Below, piece by piece: positions 22,590 through 34,784 of a DNA stretch of 64,000 bases (position 1 is its first letter; every line of letters starts with the position of its first letter). The notes under the pieces were generated by a model, which saw only the letters and a program-made list of their open reading frames with translations, had not been told where the DNA came from and searched no databases. Position numbers and translations under genes: made by a program. Where the stretch lies: NCBI RefSeq assembly GCF_024362695.1, contig NC_065406.1, positions 12,586,001 to 12,650,000 on the forward strand, read 5' to 3'. The DNA is from Pectinophora gossypiella (Eukaryota; Arthropoda; Insecta; Lepidoptera; Gelechiidae).

Positions 22590-22664
22590 ACCTCTCAGAT
22601 TCAGTGGTGAAATAAATGATGCGTAGTGATGGTGGCGAATTGGCGATGCATCTCAGAGTATGTG

Positions 22665-22775
22665 ACGTAACCTATATTGGGCTGGTTTTCCCTCGGCGGT
22701 TAGACGCTTCTGTTCAAAACCGGACCTGGTCTGACAAATCTTCAGGTTAGGTTAGCGGACCCTGTGAAAACGGTA
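22665..22775. repeat. Fragment of the GTATTGGGCTGGTTTTCCC repeat family
   Basis: CTATATTGGGCTGGTTTTCC, CAAATCTTCAGGTTAGGTTA and GACCCTGTGAAAACGG match 59660-59785 and 63380-63490. Confidence 0.6.
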
Positions 22776-22841
22776 TAACACTTGGAAGATGATTCAGTTG
22801 TAAAGTAGATAGCAGTAATAATAGTGGAATTTGGAAATCAG

Positions 22842-23029
22842 TTTTTTTTGACGTGACTTATTGTAGAGTTGCCGCAGATGGCATTAACTATTTGGCTGGA
22901 CAAATGGGGAGCGCTGAAGGCTCTCACCCGGTAATAAATTTGAAAGAATTAATCGACCCTAGTGGGTCGATAGCGATAAGCGCTGAATGAGGGAAATCGT
23001 CGACCACGCCGGCGGGGTCGGTATCGGGA
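22842..23029 (-). mobile_element. LINE 3'-end family, copy 2, with 10-bp target duplication
   Basis: TGGAAATCAG occurs at 22832-22841 and again at 23030-23039, flanking the insertion. The copy has an internal deletion near 22931, where about 100 bases of the family are missing. The poly(A) is at 22842-22849. Confidence 0.8.
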
Positions 23030-23524
23030 TGGAAATCAGTAATAGAGTTTAGTTTATGCATATCATATGTATGGTGCATACGAGGTTGGCATGACTCTCT
23101 TTCATTTACCTTATATGTACATTGTAAAATCGTCTGAAAGAGCTCGACGAAAAACGCCAAACACGCAAGGATCGTCCCAAACCCACCTATACCTACACCT
23201 TTAACTCGGATGGACAGCTATTCTGCCTCCAATGTGACCGGGTTTTCAGAACAAAGTTTGGCTTTGCCAGTTACATTCGTGCGCACGAGAGAAGAGACTG
23301 AGGTCGCCTTTGTCGGATACGACAAGGAGGACTATATATATATATATTATGTACATTGTCTTCATCGTATTTTCTTCTCCTATTTGCGTAGTTCAGTCTA
23401 GTTTCTGCTCCTCTTAACACATCTACGTGCTTTCTGACGCAAATTATAATTTGAGCAAATATGAAGACAGATAAAGTAAATAGTTTTGGTCATGCATGAC
23501 GTCACGTTAGTATATCATTATTAT

Positions 23525-23853
23525 AACTTTTGTGGTTCGAGCGTTGGGCTCACGATCCGGAGGTCCCGGGTTCGATTCCCGGTGGGGTCATATCACAAAA
23601 AAAAATACTTTGTGGTCCCTAGTTTGGTTAGGACATTACAGGCTAATCACCAGATTGTCCGAAAGTAAGATGATCCGCGCTTCGGAAGGCACGTTAAGCC
23701 GTTGGTTCCGGTTACTACTTACTGGTGTAAGTTAGTAGTCGTTACATGAGCCATGTCAGGGGCCTTTGGCGGCTCAATAGTAACCCTGACACCAGGGTTG
23801 ATGGGGTTGGTAATCCACCTCACAATCCACACGATAGAAGAAGAAGAATAACT
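23525..23853 (+). mobile_element. tRNA-derived SINE, family 1, full length
   Basis: The head carries tRNA-like boxes (TTGGGCTCACGATCC and GGTTCGATTCCC). The body has TTGGTTAGGACATTACAGGC, GGCACGTTAAGCCGTTGG and CAGGGGCCTTTGGCGGC. The tail ends CACACGATAGAAGAAGAAG. Reference copy for the family in this window. Confidence 0.8.
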
Positions 23854-23929
23854 TTTGTTACGTACGACGTATCTGTACGTCAGAAAATCGTTCTAGTATT
23901 GAAAATGTGAGCATCCTCACGCACTACGC

Positions 23930-24370
23930 GATGAAATTCGTTCGATATCCGAAAGTACTAAAGTCTCCGAGCTTTCTGTTCTCCGTGATAGGTGGTGAGC
24001 TGTATCGCCGTTGATACTGGTCGAGCCAACTGAGTTACAGAAAAACTGCACTAATAACTCATTGATGCAAGTCCGGTATCGGAATTTGAACCTGCGCTCC
24101 CCGTTTGTTCTCATTCAGCGCTTATCGCTATCGACTCACTAGGGTCGATTAATTCTTTCAAATATTTTTCCTCTCAGATGACGCCCTGAGCCGAGTTTCG
24201 CGCCCAACTGGGCACCCTCAGGCTGTTGTCTTAAACGTTGTACCGGGTGAGAGCCGTCAGCGCACCCCATTTGTCCGGCCAAGTAGTTAATGCCATCCAC
24301 GGCAAATCTACAATAAGACACGTCAAAAAAAAAGCTCCCCGTTTGAGAAGCAAGCCAGTGAACCAGTAAG
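23930..24370 (-). mobile_element. Second SINE family, interrupted by a LINE 3'-end insertion
   Basis: Read on the minus strand, the parts 24370-24334 and 24107-23930 join to give a tRNA-like B box (AGGTTCAAATTCCG) and a body with TCAGTTGGCTCGACCAG and GATACAGCTCACCACC. The LINE fragment at 24108-24333 splits it. Confidence 0.65.
24108..24333 (+). mobile_element. LINE 3'-end family, copy 3, with 12-bp target duplication
   Basis: GCTCCCCGTTTG at 24096-24107 is repeated at 24334-24345 right after the poly(A). The insert runs from TTCTCATTCAGCGCTTATCG to ACACGTCAAAAAAAAA. This copy fixes the true 3' end of the family. Confidence 0.85.
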
Positions 24371-24379
24371 TTTTTTAAA

Positions 24380-25550
24380 ATTTATATTATAATAGTTTAA
24401 TATAACACAAATGCACTGTAGTTTCACCGAGACTATGTTAAATACGTAGGCGATTATATCGAGAAACTAACTAATTATTTATAAAGTCAATTACTTTGAA
24501 GGTGCCTTGTGTGCGAGGGTTTTTTGACATATTCGCGTTTGTATGTTTTTTACTTCCTATTCAATGTTAATTTTACACGTGTTTAACTAATGAGTTTTTT
24601 AGTACGGTGAGTTATCGTAAATTTTAAAAACACAAGTCACTGGGCTTTCAGAGATTAGGTACCTACTTACTGTTTGCGAGTTTTGACTCACTAAACTTAT
24701 ATTTTTATAGATTTACTTCCGATACACTACTTGGCTAGGCAAGTGGGGAGCGCTGAAGTCTTCCGCACTAGAATGGTCTCCTTGTTTGGTTTATCCCGTA
24801 TTCCGTAAATAATTTTCTTCGACTCTTAAATATTTTTTACCACCAGCTGAGAAAGTTGACCTCTGCTATAAGGGTCAAAAGTGAATTATAATCTCTTTGA
24901 TAATAATGTTGTTTAGATTGGTTTATTTCTATTTTTTTGTACTTACCTATTGCTACCTTTAGCTACTCTATGGTAATAATTAATTCATTTAATACAAGTA
25001 ATACCATCTCTGTTCTATTGATAGCGGTACAAATCTAAGGAAAGTTTCTTTAAATAAACTTATTGCGAACTTTTGCGGTGACATAAAAGCCACATCAGAG
25101 AGTCCGTTATCCGCCGCCAAATGAATACGGGCCGCTCAAACAATAGGCGACAATTTTAATGCCATTGTCCATTAATCAAGCTAAAAGGATTACCTACACC
25201 AAAAAAACCTTCACCAACCCTTTTTTACGAAAGTACCGTTACTTGAGTAAACTTGCAATATTTGGGCCACCTTTATTGTTGACTTTCTAAGCCTTTTACG
25301 ATGGGCCGTTTCAATTGTTCCACAAGAAAATATATTTGCATTTACATAAACAGAACTAGGAAGATTTGCATATTGTTCTCGTTAAAATAAAAATTCTGTT
25401 TGTCATTAACAAAGTGTTAGATAATAAAATGTAAATTTAGCGTACGGCGTTTTTGAAATGTTGGGTTTTTTTCTGAAATCGTAAAACGTCGAGAATAGAT
25501 GTCCCGGAGTGTCCTTACACTTTTTGTTTTATCGTTCGTCCGGACATAAT
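24380..25550. other. Intergenic stretch, one short LINE-family relic
   Basis: At 24715-24770 CTACTTGGCTAGGCAAGTGG and AGCGCTGAAG resemble the LINE 3'-end family. Nothing else recognised. Confidence 0.45.
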
Positions 25551-25554
25551 TATG

Positions 25555-25765
25555 TTCAAATTCAAATTCAAAAATATCTTTATTCAGTAGGTAAAATAGT
25601 TACACTTTGAATCGTCAATTTTTACATAACGAACGTCTCATCCGCCTAAAACTACTGCAGCTTCTCACAACCTGTATAACCGGGAACCTGTATAAGGGAA
25701 AAGAAGCTGCAAGAAAAACCTCGGCACAGGGCCCTAGACGTTCTTTAAAAAAAAATGTGACGCTT
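25555..25765 (-). mobile_element. LINE 3' end with (TTTGAA)n tail
   Basis: On the + strand TTCAAATTCAAATTCAAAAA and TATCTTTATTCAG are the reverse of a 3' end with AATAAAGATA and a hexamer tail. The region contains stop-free short frames but no recognised motif. Confidence 0.55.
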
Positions 25766-25769
25766 AGAA

Positions 25770-26660
25770 TCTTGATAGAGAGTATGGATGTTAACAATTA
25801 AAAACCACGCAGATTGCGAAATTATTAAGTTTGATAGATTAACTAGTTAAGATACTTACATAACCATAAGTATGCAGTTTAAAAATATATAAATACCTAT
25901 AAGTTATTACAAACAACCAAAATATCGATTAGTAGCTCTATTCCTTAGGAATGAGTGTGTATATTATGCATGTTGTATACTTACTAGGTACATTCAAGTA
26001 GAAATTAGTTATGTAGGTACCTTTTCAATAGACTATTCAAGAATTTATGTTTCGTTAATTTCTGAATATATGTATATTTCGTAACAAAATTACTTAGAAC
26101 ATGTGCAGTGTAAAAGGATTATTTGAGGAACATTCTCCACTGGAGCATGTAACAAAGAAATGCCAAAGAAATTGGAACATAACGACAAAAAGGTTTTTTC
26201 CAATAGAAAAGATGGATAGTTTATGAAAAGAGTTTTTTTTATTTGGCAATCATTGGTAGAGCTAAAATTGGCCAAGATAGACCTATTCATTGTCATAGCG
26301 GTTCTGCATTAATAAAAATAATAGCAAGTCATGGGATAAGTAAATAATTACTCTTGAACAGCAGATTATTATTAAAAACTTTAACCTGTGAGATTCTTTA
26401 TTAGAAATAATTTATCACAGGAATTGGCTTAAAATAGCCACTTTCAATGTAAGTAATTAACAAAAATAATTCATTGAAGTTAAAATACTTGTATTACGAA
26501 ACTCAGCTACTTTATCCGGCCAAGTAGGCACAAGAAGGTATTACGATTTGTTTTTAGAGTAAATATATCGAAAAATCCAGTCTATTAAGGGATTTGCCGC
26601 CTCGACTTTACAAAAGCCACGAGTCTGAATTCGTATCCCGTCCTAGTCAGAATTTTGTTT
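25770..26660. other. Intergenic stretch without recognised content
   Basis: AT-rich, no repeat family except a faint GCCAAGTAG word at 26518. Confidence 0.45.
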
Positions 26661-26664
26661 ATCT

Positions 26665-26775
26665 ATTTTAGGGTGAAAGGCGCAGGAAAACACTACCCAA
26701 TTTTTCCCTAAAAAGTACCATGGAGAACGCAACACCGACAAGAGCGTGGCTCTTAAATTAGCGACGATGATATTT
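26665..26775 (+). repeat. Interspersed repeat, ACACCGACAAGAGCGTGGC family, copy 3
   Basis: TAGGGTGAAAGGCGCAGGAA, CCTAAAAAGTACCATGGAG and ACACCGACAAGAGCGTGGCT; matches 6515-6625 along its whole length. Confidence 0.6.
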
Positions 26776-27158
26776 TTTCCTAAAAAAAATATTTATGATT
26801 TGCTATTTTACCCACAGACCTCTAAATAGATGTGCATATGACTGTAAGGGACAGTGCAGGTACACCAGTTTTTGCATTTCCTTTCCTCGCTTTTTACAAT
26901 AAAAACTTTCTTTTAAATAAATAATCCGACATCGCTTGACAAGGATTCATCTTAAAATAATAATTGACGAATGGTGGATATTTTTCGCATTTTTAAAAGA
27001 TGCATAATATTTTTTTTTTGCTGCGATGTGTTTTCGTCTCATCCTGTTATTTGTGAAAATATTGCAAGTAGTTGCAGGGTTGAAAGGATATGTATAATAC
27101 AAGCATTTTATTATATTATGAGAAAGATGGCGTGGAAAATTGTACCTACGTGGAATAG

Positions 27159-27329
27159 GGTAGTTTCCAACTAGTCAAATCAGACACTTTTTACTAAGTA
27201 AATGTCAAAACACGAAATGAAACGGAATCTGTGACGTCATAGAAAACTTGAAATTCATAAATAAGTTCAAATCTGTCTTTATTCAGTAATCAGAAGTTCA
27301 TAATTTATCTTTGATTTAGGAAACTATCC
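27159..27329. repeat. Short MITE, GGRTAGTTTCC termini
   Basis: The left end GGTAGTTTCCAACTAGTC and the reversed right end GGATAGTTTCCTAA are similar. The interior ACTTTTTACTAAGTAAATGT and TCTTTATTCAGTAATCAGAA recurs at 52319-52640. Confidence 0.5.
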
Positions 27330-28220
27330 AATTCCTTGATTTCTGTCATACACCTACGACTGCTTGAGGTAAGTACCTAAATAGCAGCTTGCTTGTATAG
27401 TAGGTCACTCAACTTAAATAAATTAAATTCAGCTTTGCACAGCGTTTAAACATAATGTCGGTATCTACATAAATAAATTATGTTATGTATATTCGCGCCC
27501 GTAACCCTAATCGAGGTGAGCTCGACCACAAGCTGTCACAGGTTCTACTTAGTATTTAAATATATAATTATTAATTTAACACCATAATAATAATGATAAA
27601 ATAATTTTAAGTATTACAAAACATATATAAAAGTATACAAAGTATATACAAAAATCCTCTTCCTACATATTAGATAAGTACCTCTCGAAAACCCACCTAC
27701 ACCTTTACTTATTTATGGGATATAGATAAGTATCAATACACGATAGGTTGTATTATATAAAGAATTTAATGCATTATGTTACTCAGTTTAATACAATATT
27801 GGCTAAACAAAGCAGAAAATCACATCCGAAAAATATTGAGCAAAAAAAAAAAACAGCCCTCTCATGTTTCGATGTGAGTGAAGAGGGCGCGTAATGGCCG
27901 ACGGAGGGAGACCACCATAAATTCGGCCTTCTCATTTGAATTTCCAATCAGCGCATTTATTACGGCTAGAACGCCGGGGGGGCTAAGCAAGAAAAAGAAA
28001 ATACAGAAAGAAAAATGGAGTCGTTTTTAGGAATGGAGGCGGAAGACGGATGAAAATACACGGTACCTGAGTTGGTTGGTTTTTGACGTAGATTGGCCGT
28101 TCTTTTCTTGATTTCTGTTATCAATGATGCACCGAAGCTGTGTTTTATTTTTGTCTAAGTTTTGTAGCCCAATTTATAATTTACCTACTTACTTATTTCC
28201 ACGTTACCCACTATTTTCTC
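27330..28220. other. Intergenic stretch with one short repeat copy
   Basis: 27485-27545 (CGCGCCCGTAACCCTAATCG) is a copy of the repeat forming the foldback at 15902-16235. The rest is unrecognised. Confidence 0.45.
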
Positions 28221-28224
28221 AAGT

Positions 28225-28305
28225 AAGAATGTAGTCGTTACATGCGCCATGTCAAGCGGCCTTTAGCGGCTCAATAGTGACCCTGACTCCAGGGCTAATG
28301 AGGTC
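28225..28305 (+). mobile_element. SINE family 1 fragment
   Basis: GTCGTTACATGCGCCATGTC, GGCCTTTAGCGGCTCAATAG and GACCCTGACTCCAGGGC match the family body. Confidence 0.6.
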
Positions 28306-28309
28306 GGTT

Positions 28310-29525
28310 TAAGTTTAACCTTTCGTATCTACTTCACAGTAGGTTATATAATAGATAACGGTAGACTAATGTTTAATTATTAATTTGTAAATAATGTCAT
28401 GACTCTACATAATTGATAACGTAATTTACCATACTCTATTATACCTATCTGTGCATACATTTTATATACATATTTCAACACACACACTAACCAAGAGACC
28501 AACAAACAGATGCAACCGTATCCAAGTTAAACAAGTTAGAAGACATCACTATTGTGTTTTACGATAATATCGATAAGTCCATAATCCTTCACGCGTCAGT
28601 CGTGTTGATTGCGTTTCAGATATCGATTTAAAAATCAAAATGCAACCACGAATTCTCAGTTCTTCTTATCTTTGCAAGAAGCTTAATCTTTTGTATAGTG
28701 ATTAAGTTACGCGTAAAGTAAACTATGAAATACAACACTAAAATATCGATAATAATTTGAAAAGAGTTACTACCTGTCATAAATTAGGATTATTTTTGTA
28801 TTTATTTACAACTAAAATAATTTGCCAAGCTAAAATACTTCAGACATGTACCTAAATATTTTTAAAAGTGAATGCTTCGTTTTATTAAAAAACATCAGAA
28901 ATTGCCTTAAAATAATAAAAACAAAATCAGATATATTTTTTAAAAATAAATATGGCTATTTTAATATTTCTTCACGTCTCAAGCGGCCAGTTTTCTTCTC
29001 ATGATGGTCAATAATAATATATAAACTTTTTAGTACTTAGATTATCGACACTGAGCGGTTGATGAAAGTTTAAAAATGTGTTGATTTTTTACTTTATTAA
29101 AAAAACTTTACGATACACGTGTCGAAGTGAAATAATAGAGGCATGTGACACGCTGAAGATTAAGCAAGTGTCCCAACGTGCTTCCTAGAAGGCGAATCGA
29201 TTTTTATTTTAATAACATCTCCGACGCCGCTTGTTTTGGGGATTAACGACGGCTCAGCTTTTTTTAAAAAGTAAAAAATGCGCGCGGTTTTTGCATTGTG
29301 AATGACATTTGTATTTGGAGACAAATGCTCCGGAGAACCGTTTGCATATTATTTATTTATTTTACTTACTTATTTTTTATTACAACATAAACTTTATAAT
29401 TTTTGTATTTACTTACTTCTACATTTTTATGTTTTAGTTACGAGGACGAAAAAGGAATCGAATAATAAATTTGATTAATGATTTTAGAGACAGTTTTTGG
29501 ATATCAGTCGTCAACGTCTAGTTTT
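28310..29525. other. Gene-free AT-rich stretch
   Basis: Nothing recognised on either strand. Confidence 0.45.
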
Positions 29526-29531
29526 AAAACA

Positions 29532-29861
29532 TCATAAATATAATATATACTTATTATTAAAATAAAAGCGTTTGACCTCAACATAATTGTACTTGGAGGG
29601 CGGGTTGTGGATGTACAGTACGGTAGACTTAAGTTCATTGTAGCTTTTGAATAAGTAGCAGAATCGACTTAAACATCTGGCACAATTTTTATGCGTCTCT
29701 GGGCGATCTTCGATCATAGTATCGGTTAACAGAGCCGTAGATAAAAACGAGCAGTATGGAGTGGTCAAACAACAGCTGGCTTGAGAAAAAAATAAGGGAT
29801 TTTTTTGAAAAAAACCTCCATTTTGAGGTTTCGGAGCGTGCCGCCCCGTCCCGCCTCTCAC
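29532..29861 (-). other. Unassigned open frame, possibly part of a repeat or lost exon
   Basis: A 109-residue minus-strand frame has a region with protein-like composition (NCARCLSRFCYLF, then SYNELKSTVLYIH). I do not recognise a family. The C-terminus dissolves into AT-rich residues, and an acceptor or donor that would make it an exon is not convincing. It may be repeat-derived. Confidence 0.2.
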
Positions 29862-29869
29862 CGCGTTTT

Positions 29870-32120
29870 ATTTTGCAAAATTCCACTTTTTATTTTTTAT
29901 TTTATACCGAGAAGGCCGTATGTGGTCAGTTGCCAATACCATATGGTGTTAAGAAAAAGAGGAAAACATATTTAGGCTACCCGATGATGTAAAAGCATCC
30001 GAAGAAATGTAGCTTGTTATCATGTGTCTCTGTCTATGTATGCATCGGCGTTGGCTAGACCGAAATATATTTACTGAAAGTAGTGCGTATAACAAAGGTA
30101 ATCAAAATTCATTCAACAAAATTAGGCTATGGTAATATAAATTACTTAAGTACCTAAAATCAGAAATCAGAAAGAAGTGTTTTGTTAATAAGTAGGTAGG
30201 TAACTACTTCATGGGAAAGCCGATTTTATGTTATTTATACTATACAACCAAAACTAAGTACTTACTTAACTTGATGTCAATTTTACAACTATTCTACGTA
30301 ATTTCACAAGGGGCTGATAATGTGGTGAAAATGTATGAAATATAGTAATAAATCGCAAGAAAACTAAACAGCAATACATTTCGATGAACATCAATCTTTC
30401 AAGGAATTATTTTTTAAGGACTACCCTATCGTAAACCATAATCTATTAAAAATAAAAAAGCCGCGGAACAAATTAATCTTTTTATTATCCAGTTACATCG
30501 GGGTGTGTGTGAAAAATCACAAATTAGCAGTGAATAAAATTGCGTACGAAAGCGATTAAAAAAGTTAAAAGTTGGCGCCGCCTTTTGATAAATGAATTTG
30601 GGATGAATGATGGCATTATTATCATTATCAATTTTGTAGATGTGAGTTATTGACCGTTAAAAAGTTTAACTTAGTGTAAAAAACGAATATGAGCGGCAGG
30701 TTTTTGCAATATCAAACGAATGTAGAGTTCGTTTTAGAGGTGGCAAAAAAATAGAAATTCAGAAATATTTCTGTTAAAGTGTACATACAATATATTAAAA
30801 AGAAACATATAATAAGTAATTAAAACAAGCTTATGCTGTGTTGTATATCTTTGAAACAGCTCTCTATTATACAAGTCATCTTATGTCGGGTTACCTAACC
30901 ATAAATATGTCGGTAAATTTATTCTCCTCAAAAAAACTATCCATTTTTAACTGTTAAAGAATGTATCTGCGACTTAGCTGGAGTTCTAAAGAATACCTTT
31001 GCACATAAGTAACCAATACCCGAAAGTATGAGTATCATTGTGAACACAAAACGCACATTTCGTGCAGGTTTTCGTGCGTTTTTTCAAAAACCCAGCAAAG
31101 ACACCTGCGTGGCACGAACCGTGCAAAAAAGTGCACTGCAGCGATTGTGGCACCGATTCGAGGATTTATTCAGATATTGTATGAATGTGGAATAAAGTTG
31201 ATGTAGAGTCGACATAATATTGCAACTTTTGCTATTACTTATCTCCAAACAATAAAATATGTCATATTATGATAATATGAAACATGCCACCTGTGAGAAA
31301 AGTCGAGTTTTCGGTTTTAAACCAGAATTAATTTTAAAAGTGAATGCCTTAATTTTATAATTATCTGGTTGTGATGCTGCGAACTTTTGATATAGCCATA
31401 AAATAAAATAACTGAGGTTTTTTTATTGATTTATTGTCAAAGTTTTTTAGGGCAAGTTGCCAATATTGTTTTTGTACTGGATATTAAAACTCTTTGGTTG
31501 ATAATTACCAACCACGAAGATTTTAATATTCATCTCTTTATGTCTTGTTTTATGAGCCACATAATAAAGGTAAATTGCGAAGAAGTAGCAAAGGATATAA
31601 TGATAGTCAAAACATTTACAGTTTGGTTGCATACGCGACTCTATTGCTCCTATTCCATGCCTCTTACAGAGTTAAACCGAATTCTTTATATTCGTTTTTT
31701 TCGGATTCTTTTGCAATGAAAACTGCAACATCCGCTGGATTTGGGTCAGGTGACAATGGCACTCGGGTACGGGGTCGCAAAACATCTAATAGATATATTG
31801 CTAAAATGCACACACGTATTACTAGGAAGTGTGCCTCAAAAAAACCTCTCTAAAACTGTCCTTCAGTAAGAGATTTTTAATAAAGGGCAAACTTTGAAAT
31901 TGATTTAGATTTCGTGACGCATCGTTTTTGTTAAGTATTCTAATAAAATACCCTGAAGGTACCTTTTTGATTTCGAAGGATTTGAAGGGTGTGCGTACCT
32001 AACTACTTGCTAGTTATTTATTGTTTTGAAAGTTCATATCACGATGAATTGTTCATAGGAACCTTGATAGTTTATTTATTGGATCACTTCAAGTTTGAAT
32101 CTTAGGTAGTCTAACATTAA
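29870..32120. other. Gene-free AT-rich stretch
   Basis: Small frames at 31426-31853 show no motif. A GTGCA-rich patch lies at 31050-31145. Confidence 0.45.
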
Positions 32121-32124
32121 CTTA

Positions 32125-32378
32125 GGGTTCTTACAGACGAACTGCAAGTTGTGAATGGCAGAGGCTACTTCAACCGTCGCCACCTGTCGACGGCTGCCGT
32201 CGACGCGTCGGTGGCAGCAGTCAATGCGTCGACGGCTGCCGCCGAGAGTTGGAGACGTTTGCAGTTGCGGCGTGTTTCGTCCGCAAGAGATGTTGCCTGT
32301 CAACGGCAGCCGTCGACAGGTGGCGACGGCTGAAGTAACCTCTGCCGTTCACAACTTGCAGTTCGTCTAAAAGAACCC
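32125..32378. mobile_element. Harbinger-like MITE, 254 bp, with TTA target duplication
   Basis: It starts GGGTTCTTACAGACGAACTG, and its reversed right end is GGGTTCTTTTAGACGAACTG. The terminal inverted repeats are about 75 bases and include CGTCGCCACCTGTCGACGGC. TTA flanks both ends (32122-32124 and 32379-32381), the target size of PIF/Harbinger elements. The interior is GC-rich with repeated GTCGACG/GGCTGCC words. Confidence 0.8.
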
Positions 32379-32381
32379 TTA

Positions 32382-32915
32382 GTCATTATTGAACACGTTA
32401 AGATATTTCAATTGTGTGTCTGTGGTGTGTCTAACATTCTGTAGAATAAATCGAACTAAGTATACGTATAATATATGCAAGAAACTACTAGAAAACAAAT
32501 TGTATTTTTTTTCTACGATTCCGTGGGTTTTTTGTTTTTTCTTGTTACAAAGACAACTTGCGCTATTGTTTCGTGAGTGACTGTGACACACAGACGGGTG
32601 TAGATGCTTTGCATAATACTTTTGTATTAGTACAATTTGTCACATAATTCTGAACTCTACCTGTAGGTAATATGTTAATTAGTTGTTATATTTAAGGCTA
32701 TTTTTAGCCATCTAAAAATATAACTTCTTAAGCGCATTACACACACGACGCAATCCGGCGGCCTTATAAAAATAAAAATAATTATGTCAGCAATATGAGC
32801 CCGCCGACATTTTGGCGACATGTCGCCGACTAGCGTGCTAATCTACGTGCTCCGTTGGCCAGCGACACTTTATAGGTAGTTTTCCGACTTGAGTGAAGCC
32901 GCCAGCAAGTCAACG
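32382..32915. other. Intergenic stretch; small dyad near 32810
   Basis: CGCCGACATTTTGGCGACAT followed by GTCGCCGA forms short dyads at 32801-32830. No repeat family in this window matches it. Confidence 0.4.
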
Positions 32916-32918
32916 GGT

Positions 32919-33245
32919 CTTTTTTTGTAAATTTACCGCAGATAGCATTAATTACTTGGCCGGACAAAAGGGGAGCGCTGAGGGCTCTCACCCGGTACAA
33001 AATTTAAGACAACAGGCCTGACGGTGCCCAGGGCGTCTTCTTAGAGGATAATATCTGGAAGAATTAAACGACTCTAGTGGGTTGTTAGCGATAAGCCCTG
33101 AGGGAAATCGTTGACCACGCCGGCGGGGTCGGTATCGGGGTTCAAAAGTGTTTGTTGTCGTGAGCTGATTGGCCGCCTCTATGGCTAGAGTAATCGGGTC
33201 GTAGCCAACGGGTCGGCGGTATTGGTAACAGGGGCTTGGCTTTGA
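32919..33245 (-). mobile_element. LINE 3'-end family, copy 4
   Basis: A T run then TAAATTTACCGCAGATAGCA, TTGGCCGGACAAAAGGGGAG, ACAACAGGCCTGACGG and CACGCCGGCGGGGTCGG. The upstream part (GGGTCGTAGCCAACGGG) extends as far as the copy at 57720. Confidence 0.7.
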
Positions 33246-33705
33246 CAAGCGTAACGTATACTTACGATACTAAAGGTCTCTACAAACATAGGCTGTAACG
33301 GGTGCGTTCTAGAGACGGGATTTTTGGTCCCGTACACAAAGAAATTCAGACCTCACTTATTCTTGGTTGCTGGGTCTTCACTTTGACTTAGTTAAGTACT
33401 TACTTATTTTCTTAACCATTTCCACAAATTATTGGTCTCATTTAACTTGCAGATGACAGCAGTACAGAGGTGTTTTGTAAAAAAAAAACCACCTGAATAA
33501 CAATAAACTGTTATTTTAAGTGACGTAGTCGAGGCCAAATTATTCCGTGCAGATGTTTCCTTCTATGGAAAACAAAATTAAGTACTTACTGAAAATATTT
33601 CGGACGTACCTAACGGGTACATCGAACTGCTGGCGAGTAACTTGTACTAGAGTTCTGTTAGTAAATGGCTCAACCCGAAAGTTCGGATTCGGGAAGGTTG
33701 TAGCA
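33246..33705. other. Intergenic stretch without recognised content
   Basis: No ORF or repeat recognised. Confidence 0.4.
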
Positions 33706-33707
33706 CT

Positions 33708-33960
33708 CACCTTCATCATCCTCATAGCATTATCCCGTTTCTTCACGGGGTCCACTTACCTAACCAACCCGTGAAGGGATAACCAGCCCAATACAGGTTA
33801 GGTAAAATGCATTTCTCGAGAATGAGGGTTTCCTTACGATGTCTTCTTTCACCGGTGAGCACGTGATAATCATTTATGATCCAAACATGAATCATTGGTT
33901 TAGGCCTATGCTGGATTCCAACCTGCGACCTCAAAGTGAGAGGCAAGCACAGCTCACCTT
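33708..33960. repeat. Copy of the GGTTTCCTCACGATG repeat family
   Basis: TATCCCGTTTCTTCACGGGG, AACCAGCCCAATACAGGTTA, GAGGGTTTCCTTACGATGTC and GATAATCATTTATGATCC match 59375-59600. The end (CGACCTCAAAGTGAGAGGC) is only present here. Confidence 0.65.
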
Positions 33961-34044
33961 CCCGAGTCAAAATCAAAGTCTTCTAGGTCTTTCACATGAC
34001 ATACTTTTAGGGTTTTATAAACAATGGTCGGCTGGTCATAGTAC

Positions 34045-34198
34045 CTAGTACGGTCACGAGTACTAATTTGTATACACTTTGAAACCGTGTCACATTAACT
34101 TTTTTGACAAATTGAACCGTACGTCTCATTAAATGTCAAATATGATAGTGCGACAGGGTTCTAAAATGGGTACATGATATTGCTCATGACTGTACCAA
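34045..34198. repeat. Short MITE, copy 1 of a pair with 45215-45370
   Basis: CGGTCACGAGTACTAATTTG, GTGTCACATTAACTTTTTTG and GGGTTCTAAAATGGGTACAT occur reversed at 45215-45370. Confidence 0.65.
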
Positions 34199-34226
34199 CT
34201 GGCAACTCGGATTTTTACGTACTTGT

Positions 34227-34427
34227 AAGGGGTGTAAGTGACATCGTAACGAATACTGAGGGGGATCATTCAGCTCATTGTTCTGAGTTAATATAAAGGG
34301 GAATTTTACATCGCATAAGTATATACTTAACTGAAAATAATTAGCATTTTGCAACGTTAATTCCACTAGATATTAACTCAGAATCATCCCCCGCAGTATT
34401 CATTACGATGTCACTAACACCCGTATA
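34227..34427. mobile_element. Foldback MITE (CAGGGTG family), single unit with half linker
   Basis: GGTGTAAGTGACATCGTAAC to CATTACGATGTCACTAACAC forms one hairpin unit. The left flank ACGTACTTGTAAGGGG is half of the linker seen in the two-unit copies, so a first unit has been lost. Confidence 0.75.
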
Positions 34428-34784
34428 AAATTTTCTCGCTCGCAATGATACATATTTTTACATAAACCTTGAACGTGATACGTTGATTTCTTCGTAACAC
34501 GTGTATTAATTTAGGTATTATTTCGACTATCTAATCCAACTTTGGCCATACATGTTTATATCTACTCCTGATGCATCGGGTCGATAGATCGGGTAGTGTA
34601 GATAAATACAATGGTTTACGTATGTTGGAAATGAAAGAAATGCCGAGGTAAGGCAATCCATAACGAAGCTTACTGACTTAAGTTCTTATGACTGTGTAGA
34701 GCATCCTCTATTGAGAAGCGCAAATAAAGCTTCTCATAATCGTATAACTCGTAACATTAGAAAGGAAGATGACTGAGTGAGATC

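Noticed and set aside
23536..23590. A possible real tRNA gene
   Set aside because: A and B box-like words are present, but the arms do not pair as a tRNA and the unit continues into a repeated SINE body with an AAG-rich tail.
32988..33248. An 86-residue minus-strand frame as a gene
   Set aside because: It is a copy of the same LINE 3'-end family and ends in the repeat.
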